64,000 bases of DNA, taken from assembly GCF_002243345.2 (NCBI RefSeq), contig NZ_CP022655.2:3288501-3352500 (forward strand), written 5' to 3'. Source of the DNA: Paenibacillus sp. RUD330 (GTDB lineage: Bacteria; Bacillota; Bacilli; Paenibacillales; Paenibacillaceae). The notes beneath the pieces are model-generated. The model was given only the letters and a program-made list of their open reading frames with translations. It did no database searches and was not told where the DNA came from. This document shows, piece after piece, positions 1-7,943 of this stretch; positions within the stretch are counted from its first letter, which is position 1; every line of letters begins with the position of its first letter. The position numbers and the translations under genes are program-made.

Positions 1-102
1 GAGCGCCCCGTCCAGGAAAGAGCCCAGTATATCCCCCAACACCACGCTTACGATGGCGAAAAGGACACCGAAGGCTAGGCATGACAGGTAAACCGTTTCC
101 AT
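1..102 (-). CDS. Partial membrane protein (N-terminal 34 residues only)
   Basis: Only the first 34 codons lie in the window; the gene runs off the left edge on the minus strand. The ATG at 102 is preceded by a good ribosome binding site (GGAGG, 6 bases away). The translated piece starts METVYLSC and is almost entirely hydrophobic (FGVLFAIVSVVLGDILG), so it is one membrane-spanning helix ending in a short acidic stretch (FLDGAL). This resembles the N-terminus of small NfeD/YuaF-like membrane proteins of Bacillota, but 34 residues are too few to assign a family. It lies downstream of tyrS on the same strand with a 114-base gap. The start is well supported; the function is not. Confidence 0.6.
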   Translation of the reverse strand, partial: METVYLSCLAFGVLFAIVSVVLGDILGSFLDGAL

Positions 103-216
103 CCCGCACCTCCCCATATTTGGCATCTAATGTTAACTGCCCGGTACTCTATACGCTGCAATCGGCCATTTGTTTCACAACTTAGACATTTTCTTGTCGA
201 AAATTTCGGACCGCCC

Positions 217-1509
217 TTACAATTGGATCCGTATCCGGGCCATGCGCCGTTTGCCGGCTTGCAGGACATCCCCTTCGCGCGGCTCCACGACCGCGGAGAC
301 ATCCTCCAGCTTCGCCCCGTTGAGCTTGACGGCTCCTTGCTGGACGCTTCGGCGGGCTTCGCTGCCCGACGGCAGCAGATCCAGGACGGTGAGGAGCTTT
401 ACGAGCCGGATCTTGCCATCCTCAAGCTCTGCCGCATGCAGGACAGCTTCCTCGATATCATCCGGCAAGGCGCCTTCCGAGAATACCGCCCGGAACCGAG
501 ACTCGGCGAAATCAGCCGCTTCCAATCCATGGAACAGGCGGACGAGCGCGTGAGCCAGCATCAGCTTGGCATCCCTTGGATGCAGGGTGCCGTCCTCCAA
601 GCCCGATGCCACGGCGGCCAAGCGATCCGAGTCCAAATCCGTCGCCAGCTCGAAATATTTGGGCATGAGGCCATCCGGCATGCTCATCGCTTTGCCGAAG
701 ATCTGCTCCGGCTCCTCCTGGATGCCGATGTAATTGCCGAGGCTCTTGCTCATTTTCTGAACGCCGTCGAGCCCTTCGAGGATCGGCATCGTGATGGCGG
801 TCTGCTGCCGCTTGCCGTATTCCTTCTGCAGGCTCCGGCCCATGAGCAGATTGAACTTCTGATCCGTCCCGCCCAGCTCGATGTCCGTCTCGAGCGCGAC
901 CGAATCGTATCCCTGCATAAGCGGGTAGAAGAACTCGTGGATGCTGATCGGCAGGTTGGATCTGTACCGCTTCGTGAAGTCGTCCCGCTCCAGCATGCGC
1001 GCAACCGTCGACTTGGCCGCGAGGCCGATGACTTCATTGAAGGTGAGCGGCGACAGCCATTCGGAGTTGAAGCAGACCGTCGTCCGCTCCGGATCGAGCA
1101 CTTTGAAGATCTGGTTCTTGTACGTCTGGGCGTTGTGCCTGACATCCTCCTCGGACAACGCCTTGCGGGTTTCCGACTTGCCCGACGGATCGCCGATCCG
1201 GCCGGTAAAGTCCCCGATGAGCAGCTGGACCTCGTGTCCGCATTCCTGGAACTGCCGCAGCTTCTGGAGCACGACAGTATGGCCGATATGAATATCCGGA
1301 GCCGAGGGATCCAGTCCCAGCTTCACCTTCAGCGGAATGCCCGTCGCCACCGACTCCTCCAGCTTCTCCCGGAGACCGCTCTCCGGAATGATTTCAGCCG
1401 TTCCCCTCGCGAGAATCGCCAGCTGCCGCGCTACCTCCTGCCGCTGCTCCGAAGTCAGCTTCGATCCGGGACGCTGTCCGTTCCGCTCCTTGCTCTCCTG
1501 CTGATTCAT
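217..1509 (-). CDS. tyrS: Tyrosyl-tRNA synthetase (TyrZ-like type)
   Basis: Class I aminoacyl-tRNA synthetase that charges tRNA-Tyr with tyrosine in the cytoplasm; 430 residues. The Rossmann-fold catalytic domain carries the HIGH signature (DIHIGHTVV) and the KMSKS loop (KMSKSLGN). The last 60 or so residues look like an S4 RNA-binding domain ([10 protein letters not shown]). The form [14 protein letters not shown] is closer to the TyrZ-like bacterial subgroup than to the E. coli type. The start at 1509 was chosen because AAAGGGG lies just upstream; a longer in-frame opening to 1608 would run into the leader terminator and T-box. A T-box leader precedes the gene and ties expression to uncharged tRNA-Tyr. 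A second tyrosyl-tRNA synthetase elsewhere in the genome is possible, as in B. subtilis. Confidence 0.95.
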   Translation of the reverse strand: MNQQESKERNGQRPGSKLTSEQRQEVARQLAILARGTAEIIPESGLREKLEESVATGIPLKVKLGLDPSAPDIHIGHTVVLQKLRQFQECGHEVQLLIGDFTGRIGDPSGKSETRKALSEEDVRHNAQTYKNQIFKVLDPERTTVCFNSEWLSPLTFNEVIGLAAKSTVARMLERDDFTKRYRSNLPISIHEFFYPLMQGYDSVALETDIELGGTDQKFNLLMGRSLQKEYGKRQQTAITMPILEGLDGVQKMSKSLGNYIGIQEEPEQIFGKAMSMPDGLMPKYFELATDLDSDRLAAVASGLEDGTLHPRDAKLMLAHALVRLFHGLEAADFAESRFRAVFSEGALPDDIEEAVLHAAELEDGKIRLVKLLTVLDLLPSGSEARRSVQQGAVKLNGAKLEDVSAVVEPREGDVLQAGKRRMARIRIQL

Positions 1510-1555
1510 TTTCTTCGCTCCCCTTTCTCCGATGTGCGCCCATGGCGCTGAAAAC

Positions 1556-1890
1556 GCAAAAAATCCTTCTCGTCCGAAGGGACGAGAAGGATCAGCTCGC
1601 GGTACCACCCTTGTTGGAATCCGCCCCGCCTGCGCATGCTAAGACAAGCAAAGCCAAATGGATTCCCACTTCGTTGTGCATAACGGAAGGCTGCTTCCGG
1701 GACCGGGCTACGCGCCGGGCTGGCAGCCCGCGGTTCCCCCGGCCGGCTCAGGACTGTAATTCACGCGGACGGGGCGTCCCGGTTCGCACCTGCCACCGGG
1801 TCTCTGTGAACGCCTGCCGTCCGGCTACTGGATGCCCATCCACGCCGTTGGCCGTATGGTCCGCAGGCTCGGCCGAGCCGTGCGGAATCG
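1556..1890 (-). promoter_or_regulatory. T-box riboswitch leader of tyrS, tyrosine specifier
   Basis: On the minus strand the T-box core AGGGTGGTACCGCG is present (complement of 1597-1610), followed at 1556-1591 by a long GC-rich hairpin and U run that acts as the leader terminator. Further upstream in the transcript a stem I region contains a GGTGCGAACC distal-loop element and, on its 3' side, GAATTACAG. The UAC there (complement of 1756-1758) followed by A is the likely tyrosine specifier codon. Uncharged tRNA-Tyr would pair with both the specifier and the T-box bulge, favouring the antiterminator and read-through into tyrS. The core is certain; the exact stem I boundaries are inferred. Confidence 0.93.
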
Positions 1891-1898
1891 TTTTGCAT

Positions 1899-1927
1899 GT
1901 TATATCATGCCCCGCCAGGAGTGTCAA
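1899..1927 (-). promoter_or_regulatory. Sigma-A promoter of the tyrS T-box leader
   Basis: Read on the minus strand: TTGACA (complement of 1922-1927), a 17-base spacer, then TATAAC (complement of 1899-1904). Six of six and five of six matches at optimal spacing. Transcription would start near 1892 and cross the whole T-box leader. Confidence 0.85.
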
Positions 1928-2013
1928 CTTCCAAGCTTCGGCAGCAATTGCCGGAATGGGGAAGATTTCAACGATGGAAATGACATCTGGTGCCGGGTTC
2001 CGGCGACATGTGC

Positions 2014-2019
2014 TATAAT
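2014..2019 (+). promoter_or_regulatory. Extended -10 element for the PBP gene
   Basis: TATAAT preceded by TGC gives an extended -10 (TGCTATAAT) 32 bases before the start codon. The -35 position 17 bases upstream reads TGCCGG and is poor, which fits reliance on the TGn extension. It is divergent from the tyrS promoter about 90 bases away. Confidence 0.6.
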
Positions 2020-2051
2020 AGCTGTGCTTACTTGGAGGAGGAAAGGTACAT

Positions 2052-5000
2052 ATGGCTCAAGAGCATGAACAAGCTCCCGGGCGCAGCGGCTGGAGGACGT
2101 TCGGTCTCGTCGTGTGGATCACGGCGAAATGGCTGATCATCTTCGGCATTACCGGCGCATTGTTTGCCGGCGGCATCGCGACCGGATATGTGGCCGCCCT
2201 GGTCAAGGACGATCCCGTCCGGCCCGGCAGCGAGCTGGAAGCCATGGTCAACGAGAATGCCCTGACCGGCTTCGTTTATTTCAACGACGGGACAACCCCC
2301 GTAGGACAACTCAGAACAGACGAGGACAGGCGTCTCGTCGACCTGCAGAACATCCCGCAATCCGTCATCGACGCCCTGTTGTCGACGGAAGACAGCAATT
2401 TTTATTCCCATATCGGAATCGACTACATGGGCTTCGGACGCGCCGTCAAGCAGAAGCTGCTCAATGAAAGCAGCCAGACCGGCGGCAGCACGCTCACCCA
2501 GCAGGTGGCAAGAAGGGTATTCCTCAGCCTCGACCGCACCGATGCGCGCAAGGTCAAGGAAATCCTGCTCTCCATCCGGATGGAGAGATATTTGACGAAG
2601 GACCAGATCCTCGCGGCTTATTTGAACAAAATGCCGTTCGGCAACGGTTCTTCCGGCTACAATCTGTACGGAATCAAATCCGCGGCGATCGGAATCTTCA
2701 ACATCTCCGATCTCAGCAAGCTCAATCTGGCTCAATCCGCCTATCTGGCAGGCCTTCCGCAGCTTCCGTCGTCCTATTCGGCCTTCAACGGCAAGGGCGT
2801 GTTCAACCCGGACGGATTCCGGAGAGCCACGGCGAGGCAGAAGATCGTCCTGTCCCGCATGCTCGTCACCGGCCGCATCACCCAGGCCCAATACGACGAG
2901 GCGATCGCCTTCGATCTCAAGAGCACGCTAGCCCCGCATAAGGAGAAGGCGTACAACACCTTCCCTTATCTGATGCTCGAGACGGAGCGGGAAGCGGCAA
3001 CGATTCTCGCCATGAAGCAGAACCCGAATCTCAAGAAGAGCGATCTGGCCAAGACGGAAAACGCCGAAATTCTGGCCAGCGCGCGCGAGCAGCTGCTCCG
3101 CTCCGGCTACCGGGTGTTCACGACGATCGACAAGGTGATCTACAACAACATGCGCGAAGTCGCGAGCAACCCGGACAACTTCGGACCAGCCAGCAAGACC
3201 AAAGGCCCCGAGCAGGCCGCAGCCATCATGATCGACCACCGCAGCGGCGCCGTGCTCGGCATGATGGAAGGGCGCGACTTCAACATCGAGCAGATGAACT
3301 ATGCGACGCAGATGACGCGCCAGCCAGGCTCCGCTATGAAGCCGATCGGCGCCTATCTGCCGGCGCTCGAGGCCGGGCTCGTCCAGCCGGCCAGCGTCAT
3401 CGACGACTCGCCGATCATTCTCAAGGACGGCCAGAAGGGCTTCCATATCCCGATGAACGCGAACAAGAAGTTCAACGGCCTCGTTACGGCACGGGAAGCT
3501 CTCAACCGCTCGTTGAACACGCCGGCCCTCAAGCTGTTCCTGGACAAGGTGACGATTCCGAAAGCCTGGGATTTCGCCCGTTCGCTCGGCATCTCGACCC
3601 TGCAGCCTAGCGACGACAACGCACAAACGGGTGTCATTGGAGGCCTGAGCAAGGGAGTGACCGTGGAAGAGCTGACCGATGCCTATGCGACCATTCCGAA
3701 CGGCGGCGTCTACAATGAGCCGTTCATGATCAGCAAGATCGTCGATTCGGAAGGCCATATCGTCTACCAGCACGAGATCAAGCCGAAGCGCGTTTATTCC
3801 GAGCAGACCGCTTTCCTGATGACGGACATGCTGCGCACGGTCATCTCGGATGCAAGCGGCACGGCCCACAGCCTGACGAGTACCTTCAAATCCTACGGCA
3901 AGATTCCGATCGCGGGCAAGACCGGCTCCACCCAGAGCTACGGCGACGTCTGGTTCATGGGCTTCACGCCGGACATCACGCTGGGCGTATGGGCCGGCTA
4001 CAAGGAGCAGAAGAACGTGCTCCTCAAGGACTCCCATTCCAGGGCGCGCTCGCTCTGGACCGAGATCATGAACCAGACGGTCGCCGACAGGCCCGAGCTG
4101 TTCAAGACGGAGGCGTTCCCCAAACCGGACGGACTCGTCAAGGCGACCGTCTCTACCGTCAGCGGGATGCTGCCGAGCGATCTGATCCGCTCCCGCGGCC
4201 TGCTCGTCACCGACTGGTTCAACAAGAAATACGTCCCGACCAAAGTGGACAACGTTCTCGGCAGCATGTCGTTCATTACGTACAATGGCGTCAATTATAT
4301 CGCCCAGGACACGACTCCATCCGACTTCGTCTTCACGAAGACCGTCATCAAGAGGGAAAAGCCGCTTGGCGAGCTCATGGATGAAATCAGCAAAGCTCAG
4401 CAAGCTATGCCGGCCGAATACCGCAGGCCGCTGTCGGCTTTCATCCCCAAGGATGCGACCGACGACGCGCCGACGATGGTCGATCCGCGTCAAGACGACG
4501 GCGCCGCTCCTTCCGCTCCATCGAACGTATCGCTGGAAGCGGTGAACGGCGCTTACCGGATTTCCTTCGCGGCAAGCCCCGAGAAGGATGTCGTCGGCTA
4601 CCGGCTGTACCGCTCGCAAGGACTCGGCTTCAGCAAGCATGGAGAATCCGTCCTGACGGGCAGCAAGCTGTCCTTCTCGGATCATTCCGGCTCCCTGCTG
4701 TCGTCCTATTACGTGACCGCAGTGGATGTTGGCGGCCATGAGTCGGCCCCAAGCACGACCGTAAGCCCATTTGGCGCAGTCCTTCCCGGTGTTCCAGGCG
4801 ATACGGGCCAAGGCGGCGACAACGGCGGCGCCGGCACCGACAACCCCGGAGGCGTCACGCCTCCGGACACGGGCGCGACAGCTCCGGGAGCGGCTCCTCC
4901 CTCCGCTCCTGCCGGTCTGGATGTATCCGTCGACGGCAAGACCGTCAAGCTGAGCTGGACCTTGAATGCCGATACGGAGGGAGTCACCCGCTATGAGGTG

Positions 5001-5162
5001 TACTACAGCCCCAACAATGACGGGAACTACCAAAGCATCGGGTCCGCTACGACGAACAGCTTCTCGGCTATGATGGCCAGCACGGCCGGCACGTACCGGA
5101 TCAATGCGGTCAACGCCGCCGGAGCTTCGCCTTACTCTTCAGCCGTCGTTTACGGCTCCTGA
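2052..5162 (+). CDS. ponA: Class A penicillin-binding protein with two FN3 domains
   Basis: Bifunctional cell-wall enzyme, 1036 residues, anchored by one N-terminal membrane helix (about residues 24-50). The GT51 transglycosylase domain polymerises lipid II and shows the catalytic glutamate motif TEDSNFYSH (Glu113) and TGGSTLTQQ. The transpeptidase domain cross-links stem peptides and has the SxxK nucleophile (SAMK, Ser427), an SLN motif (NRSLNTP) and KTGS (Lys623). After about residue 810 come two fibronectin type III domains (starting near PSAPSNVSLE and PSAPAGLDVS) separated by a Gly/Pro/Asp-rich linker. The start has a GGAGGAGG site. It stands alone between two divergent or convergent units and ends at a bidirectional terminator. 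PBP1A/PonA is the best match; the FN3 domains probably bind wall polymers or proteins. Confidence 0.93.
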   Translation: MAQEHEQAPGRSGWRTFGLVVWITAKWLIIFGITGALFAGGIATGYVAALVKDDPVRPGSELEAMVNENALTGFVYFNDGTTPVGQLRTDEDRRLVDLQNIPQSVIDALLSTEDSNFYSHIGIDYMGFGRAVKQKLLNESSQTGGSTLTQQVARRVFLSLDRTDARKVKEILLSIRMERYLTKDQILAAYLNKMPFGNGSSGYNLYGIKSAAIGIFNISDLSKLNLAQSAYLAGLPQLPSSYSAFNGKGVFNPDGFRRATARQKIVLSRMLVTGRITQAQYDEAIAFDLKSTLAPHKEKAYNTFPYLMLETEREAATILAMKQNPNLKKSDLAKTENAEILASAREQLLRSGYRVFTTIDKVIYNNMREVASNPDNFGPASKTKGPEQAAAIMIDHRSGAVLGMMEGRDFNIEQMNYATQMTRQPGSAMKPIGAYLPALEAGLVQPASVIDDSPIILKDGQKGFHIPMNANKKFNGLVTAREALNRSLNTPALKLFLDKVTIPKAWDFARSLGISTLQPSDDNAQTGVIGGLSKGVTVEELTDAYATIPNGGVYNEPFMISKIVDSEGHIVYQHEIKPKRVYSEQTAFLMTDMLRTVISDASGTAHSLTSTFKSYGKIPIAGKTGSTQSYGDVWFMGFTPDITLGVWAGYKEQKNVLLKDSHSRARSLWTEIMNQTVADRPELFKTEAFPKPDGLVKATVSTVSGMLPSDLIRSRGLLVTDWFNKKYVPTKVDNVLGSMSFITYNGVNYIAQDTTPSDFVFTKTVIKREKPLGELMDEISKAQQAMPAEYRRPLSAFIPKDATDDAPTMVDPRQDDGAAPSAPSNVSLEAVNGAYRISFAASPEKDVVGYRLYRSQGLGFSKHGESVLTGSKLSFSDHSGSLLSSYYVTAVDVGGHESAPSTTVSPFGAVLPGVPGDTGQGGDNGGAGTDNPGGVTPPDTGATAPGAAPPSAPAGLDVSVDGKTVKLSWTLNADTEGVTRYEVYYSPNNDGNYQSIGSATTNSFSAMMASTAGTYRINAVNAAGASPYSSAVVYGS

Positions 5163-5195
5163 TCGATCAGGCAGGCTTCTCGGCCTGTCTGCCCC

Positions 5196-5234
5196 AACCA
5201 AAAAACCGCCCCTCAGGGGCGGTTTTTTTTGGTT
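5196..5234. terminator. Bidirectional terminator between ponA and acsA
   Basis: Perfect hairpin CCGCCCCTCAGGGGCGG flanked by an A run on the left and a T run of eight on the right, so it works on both strands and serves the two convergent genes. Confidence 0.9.
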
Positions 5235-5299
5235 GCAGTCCTGCTAAGTCTGAAAAAACAGCCTCCCGGGAAATGACCGGGAGGCAGCTTGATTCTTGC

Positions 5300-7021
5300 T
5301 TAGTCTTCAATGGTGGAAAGATCGCCTGTCGGCAGATTCAGTTCCCAAGCCTTGAGTACGCGCCTCATGATTTTGCCGCTGCGCGTCTTCGGAAGCTTAT
5401 CCTTGAATTCGATCTCGCGCGGCGATGCATGCGCCGACAGGCCGATTTTGACGAAGCGGGCGATATCCGCCTTCAGCTCGTCGGAAGGCTCGAAGCCTTC
5501 GCGCAGCGAGATGAACGCCTTGATGATCTCGCCGCGCATCGGATCGGGCTTGCCGATGACGCCGGCTTCGGCGACCGCCGGATGCTCCACGAGCTTGCTC
5601 TCCACCTCGAACGGGCCGACGCGCTCGCCGGAGGTGTTGATGACATCGTCGATCCGTCCCTGGAACCAGAAGTAGCCTTCATCGTCCCGGTAAGCCGAAT
5701 CTCCGGAAATGTACCAGCCCGGAATGTGGAAGTATTCCTCGTACTTGGAAGGATTGTTCCAGACCGCGCGCATCATGGACGGCCATGGCGTGCGGATCGC
5801 CAGATTGCCCATCTGGAACGGCGGCAGCTCGTTGCCGGAATCGTCGATGATCGCGGCCTGGACGCCCGGCAGCGGGCGGCCCATGGAGCCCGGCTTGATC
5901 TCCATCGCCGGATAGTTGCAGATCAGCTGGCCGCCGGTTTCGGTCATCCACCATGTATCATGGATGCGCTGGCCGTACACCTTGAGCCCCCAGCGGACCA
6001 CTTCCGGGTTCAGCGGCTCGCCGACGCTGAGCACATGGCGCAGGGAGGACAGGTCGAACTGGGTCGACACATCGTCTCCTGCCCCCATCAGCATCCGGAA
6101 GGCGGTCGGGGCGCTGTACCATACCGTGACGCCGTAGCGCTGGATCGTCGTGTACCAGTCCTGAGGACTGAATCGTCCGCCGCGGATGACATTGCTCGCT
6201 CCGTTGAGCCATGGCGCGAAAATGCCGTAGGACGTTCCCGTCACCCAGCCCGGGTCGGCCGTGCACCAGTAGACGTCGTCTTCCTTGAGGTCAAGGACGA
6301 CCCGGCCGGTGTGGTAATGCTGGATCATGGCGTTATGGACGTGGTAGACGCCCTTCGGCTTGCCGGTAGACCCGGAAGTATAGTGGAGCAGAAGTCCGTC
6401 CTCGCGGTCCACCCATTCGATCTCGGCTTCGTCGGAAGCCGCCTTCATTTCCTCGTGGTAGGAAATGGTGCCCTCCGGGTTCTCCGACGGGCTGACGACG
6501 AAGATATGCTTGAGCTCGGGAAGCTCGTCGCGCTTGATGCGCGGAAGAAGCGCCGGCGTCGTCACGATCGCCACCGCTCCGCTGTCCGCGAGCCTGTCCT
6601 TGACCGCCGTCTCCATGAAGGCCTCGAAAAGAGGTCCTACGACGACTCCGGTCTTGAGCGAGCCGAGAAGGGCTACATAAAGCTCCGGAGTGCGCGGCAT
6701 GAAAATGAAAAGCCGGTCTCCCTTGGCGAGGCCGTGCTTGCGGAGTACGTTGGAGAAGCGGTTCGACAGCAGGCTGAGCTCCTCGAATGTATAGGACTCA
6801 TCCCGCTCCGGGTCGCTGTAATGCAGAGCGGTCTTCTGCCCTCTGCCTTCTCCGATATGGCGGTCGATCGCCTCATGCGCCATGTTGACCTTGCCGGTCT
6901 CGTGCCAGGTGAAATGCTTCTCCACCTCGCTCCAGTCAAAGTCCCGGTACGATTGCTCGTAATCGGCCATATTGGGAGATTTCGCGGTTACAGCCAGCTT
7001 TTCCTGATGGTCAATCGACAT
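5300..7021 (-). CDS. acsA: Acetyl-CoA synthetase
   Basis: Activates acetate with ATP and CoA to acetyl-CoA through an acetyl-adenylate; cytoplasmic, needed for growth on acetate and re-use of overflow acetate. The protein is 573 residues, the usual length for the Bacillus enzyme. The ANL-superfamily phosphate loop YTSGSTGKPKG lies near residue 215, the hinge/adenylate region TSGERVGP near 460, and the C-terminal TRSGKIMRR near 550 holds the lysine that AcuA acetylates in B. subtilis. The ATG at 7021 was chosen over an upstream ATG at 7081 because AAGGTGAT lies just before it and the family N-terminus starts here. It is divergent from acuA-acuC, the acetylation/deacetylation pair that controls it. 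Probably CcpA-regulated (see the promoter entry). Confidence 0.95.
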   Translation of the reverse strand: MSIDHQEKLAVTAKSPNMADYEQSYRDFDWSEVEKHFTWHETGKVNMAHEAIDRHIGEGRGQKTALHYSDPERDESYTFEELSLLSNRFSNVLRKHGLAKGDRLFIFMPRTPELYVALLGSLKTGVVVGPLFEAFMETAVKDRLADSGAVAIVTTPALLPRIKRDELPELKHIFVVSPSENPEGTISYHEEMKAASDEAEIEWVDREDGLLLHYTSGSTGKPKGVYHVHNAMIQHYHTGRVVLDLKEDDVYWCTADPGWVTGTSYGIFAPWLNGASNVIRGGRFSPQDWYTTIQRYGVTVWYSAPTAFRMLMGAGDDVSTQFDLSSLRHVLSVGEPLNPEVVRWGLKVYGQRIHDTWWMTETGGQLICNYPAMEIKPGSMGRPLPGVQAAIIDDSGNELPPFQMGNLAIRTPWPSMMRAVWNNPSKYEEYFHIPGWYISGDSAYRDDEGYFWFQGRIDDVINTSGERVGPFEVESKLVEHPAVAEAGVIGKPDPMRGEIIKAFISLREGFEPSDELKADIARFVKIGLSAHASPREIEFKDKLPKTRSGKIMRRVLKAWELNLPTGDLSTIED

Positions 7022-7066
7022 GCTAATCACCTTCCATAGTCGTCGTCTTTTAGGGCAGATGGAAAT

Positions 7067-7123
7067 CGGATGCGCTTTCAAACACAGGGTGAAACGCGGT
7101 TCATGTCGCTTACTAGTATAGCA
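7067..7123 (-). promoter_or_regulatory. acsA promoter with two cre-like sites
   Basis: On the minus strand an extended -10 TGCTATACT (complement of 7115-7123) predicts transcription from about 7108. Just downstream lies TGAAACGCGGTTCA (7090-7103 on the plus strand), a near palindrome that is one base off the usual cre spacing. Further down is TGAAAGCGCATCCG (complement of 7067-7080), with a perfect left cre half and a poor right half. CcpA control of acsA is known in B. subtilis; that these sites work here is inference. Confidence 0.45.
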
Positions 7124-7204
7124 TAATGGAAATGTATGCGCCTACTTCTATCGAAATTTACCCCTTCCGCTTGAAAAATCCCCCTCTTGCGGAAGGACCG
7201 TCCT

Positions 7205-7232
7205 TTTCATCCCTACTTTTTTCTGCTATAAG
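7205..7232 (+). promoter_or_regulatory. Probable acuA promoter
   Basis: TTTCAT (7205-7210), a 16-base spacer and TATAAG (7227-7232) preceded by TGC, an extended -10. It is placed 60 bases before the acuA start. The -35 match is moderate. Confidence 0.5.
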
Positions 7233-7291
7233 TGATAAGAGGCAAAGGCGGCTTGCCGCTTGGCCACTAGAAGCTTGAAGGAGCGATAACG

Positions 7292-7924
7292 TTGGAACAT
7301 ATCAAGCGTTACCATTCCCAAACGATACCTTTTCAAGGCAGAAGCTTGGATATAGAGGGTCCCGTCGAGCCCGGCCGCCTGGCGGACTGGACGATGCATC
7401 CGGGACTGAACGCATTCCGCCGGCCGGCCGAGCAGCAGACCGCCCTGGTGGAGATCGCCGGCCTGCCGGAAGGCCGCATCATTGCAGCGCGGGACGGCGA
7501 GGTCGTCGTCGGCTATGTGACCTTCCACTATCCGGACGAGCTGGAGCGCTGGTCGGAAGGCGGCATGGACGATCTCATCGAGCTCGGGGCGGTCGAAGTC
7601 GCCGCCGAATACCGCTCGGTCGGGCTGGGCAAGAAAATGATCCAGCTCGCCTTCATGGAGAATCAGCTGGAAAACAGCATTATTTATACGACTGAGTATT
7701 ATTGGCATTGGGATCTGGAAGGAACGGGACTCGGCATCTGGGAATACCGCTCCATGATGGAGAAGCTGATGAAGTCCGTCGGCATGGTCTGGTATGCGAC
7801 GGACGATCCCGAAATCTGCTCTCATCCGGCCAACTGCCTGATGGTCCGCATCGGCAAGCAGGTTCCGCTCGATTCCGTGGAGCAGTTCGACCGGGTCCGG
7901 TTCAGGCAGCGGTTCATGTATTGA
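7292..7924 (+). CDS. acuA: Acetyl-CoA synthetase acetyltransferase AcuA
   Basis: GNAT-family protein acetyltransferase, 210 residues, which inactivates acetyl-CoA synthetase by acetylating its C-terminal catalytic lysine. The acetyl-CoA binding segment is visible as VAAEYRSVGLGKKMI, and the long C-terminal part with HWDLEGTGLGIWEYR is typical of AcuA rather than of small-molecule GNATs. The start is a TTG at 7292 with GAAGGAG upstream; no in-frame ATG fits. acuC begins 19 bases after its stop, so the two form an operon. It is divergent from its target acsA. The acuB gene (CBS-ACT protein) found between acuA and acuC in B. subtilis is missing. Confidence 0.93.
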   Translation: MEHIKRYHSQTIPFQGRSLDIEGPVEPGRLADWTMHPGLNAFRRPAEQQTALVEIAGLPEGRIIAARDGEVVVGYVTFHYPDELERWSEGGMDDLIELGAVEVAAEYRSVGLGKKMIQLAFMENQLENSIIYTTEYYWHWDLEGTGLGIWEYRSMMEKLMKSVGMVWYATDDPEICSHPANCLMVRIGKQVPLDSVEQFDRVRFRQRFMY

Positions 7925-7943
7925 CGCTCTCAGGAGGAAGATC

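Noticed and set aside
130-1551. 473-codon plus-strand frame opposite tyrS
   Set aside because: Antisense to a synthetase with HIGH and KMSKS motifs; no ribosome binding site.
2928-5033. Long open frame of 701 codons on the minus strand opposite ponA
   Set aside because: It is antisense to a PBP with intact catalytic motifs, lacks a ribosome binding site and has the Arg/Ala/Gly/Asp-rich composition of a shadow frame in GC-rich DNA.
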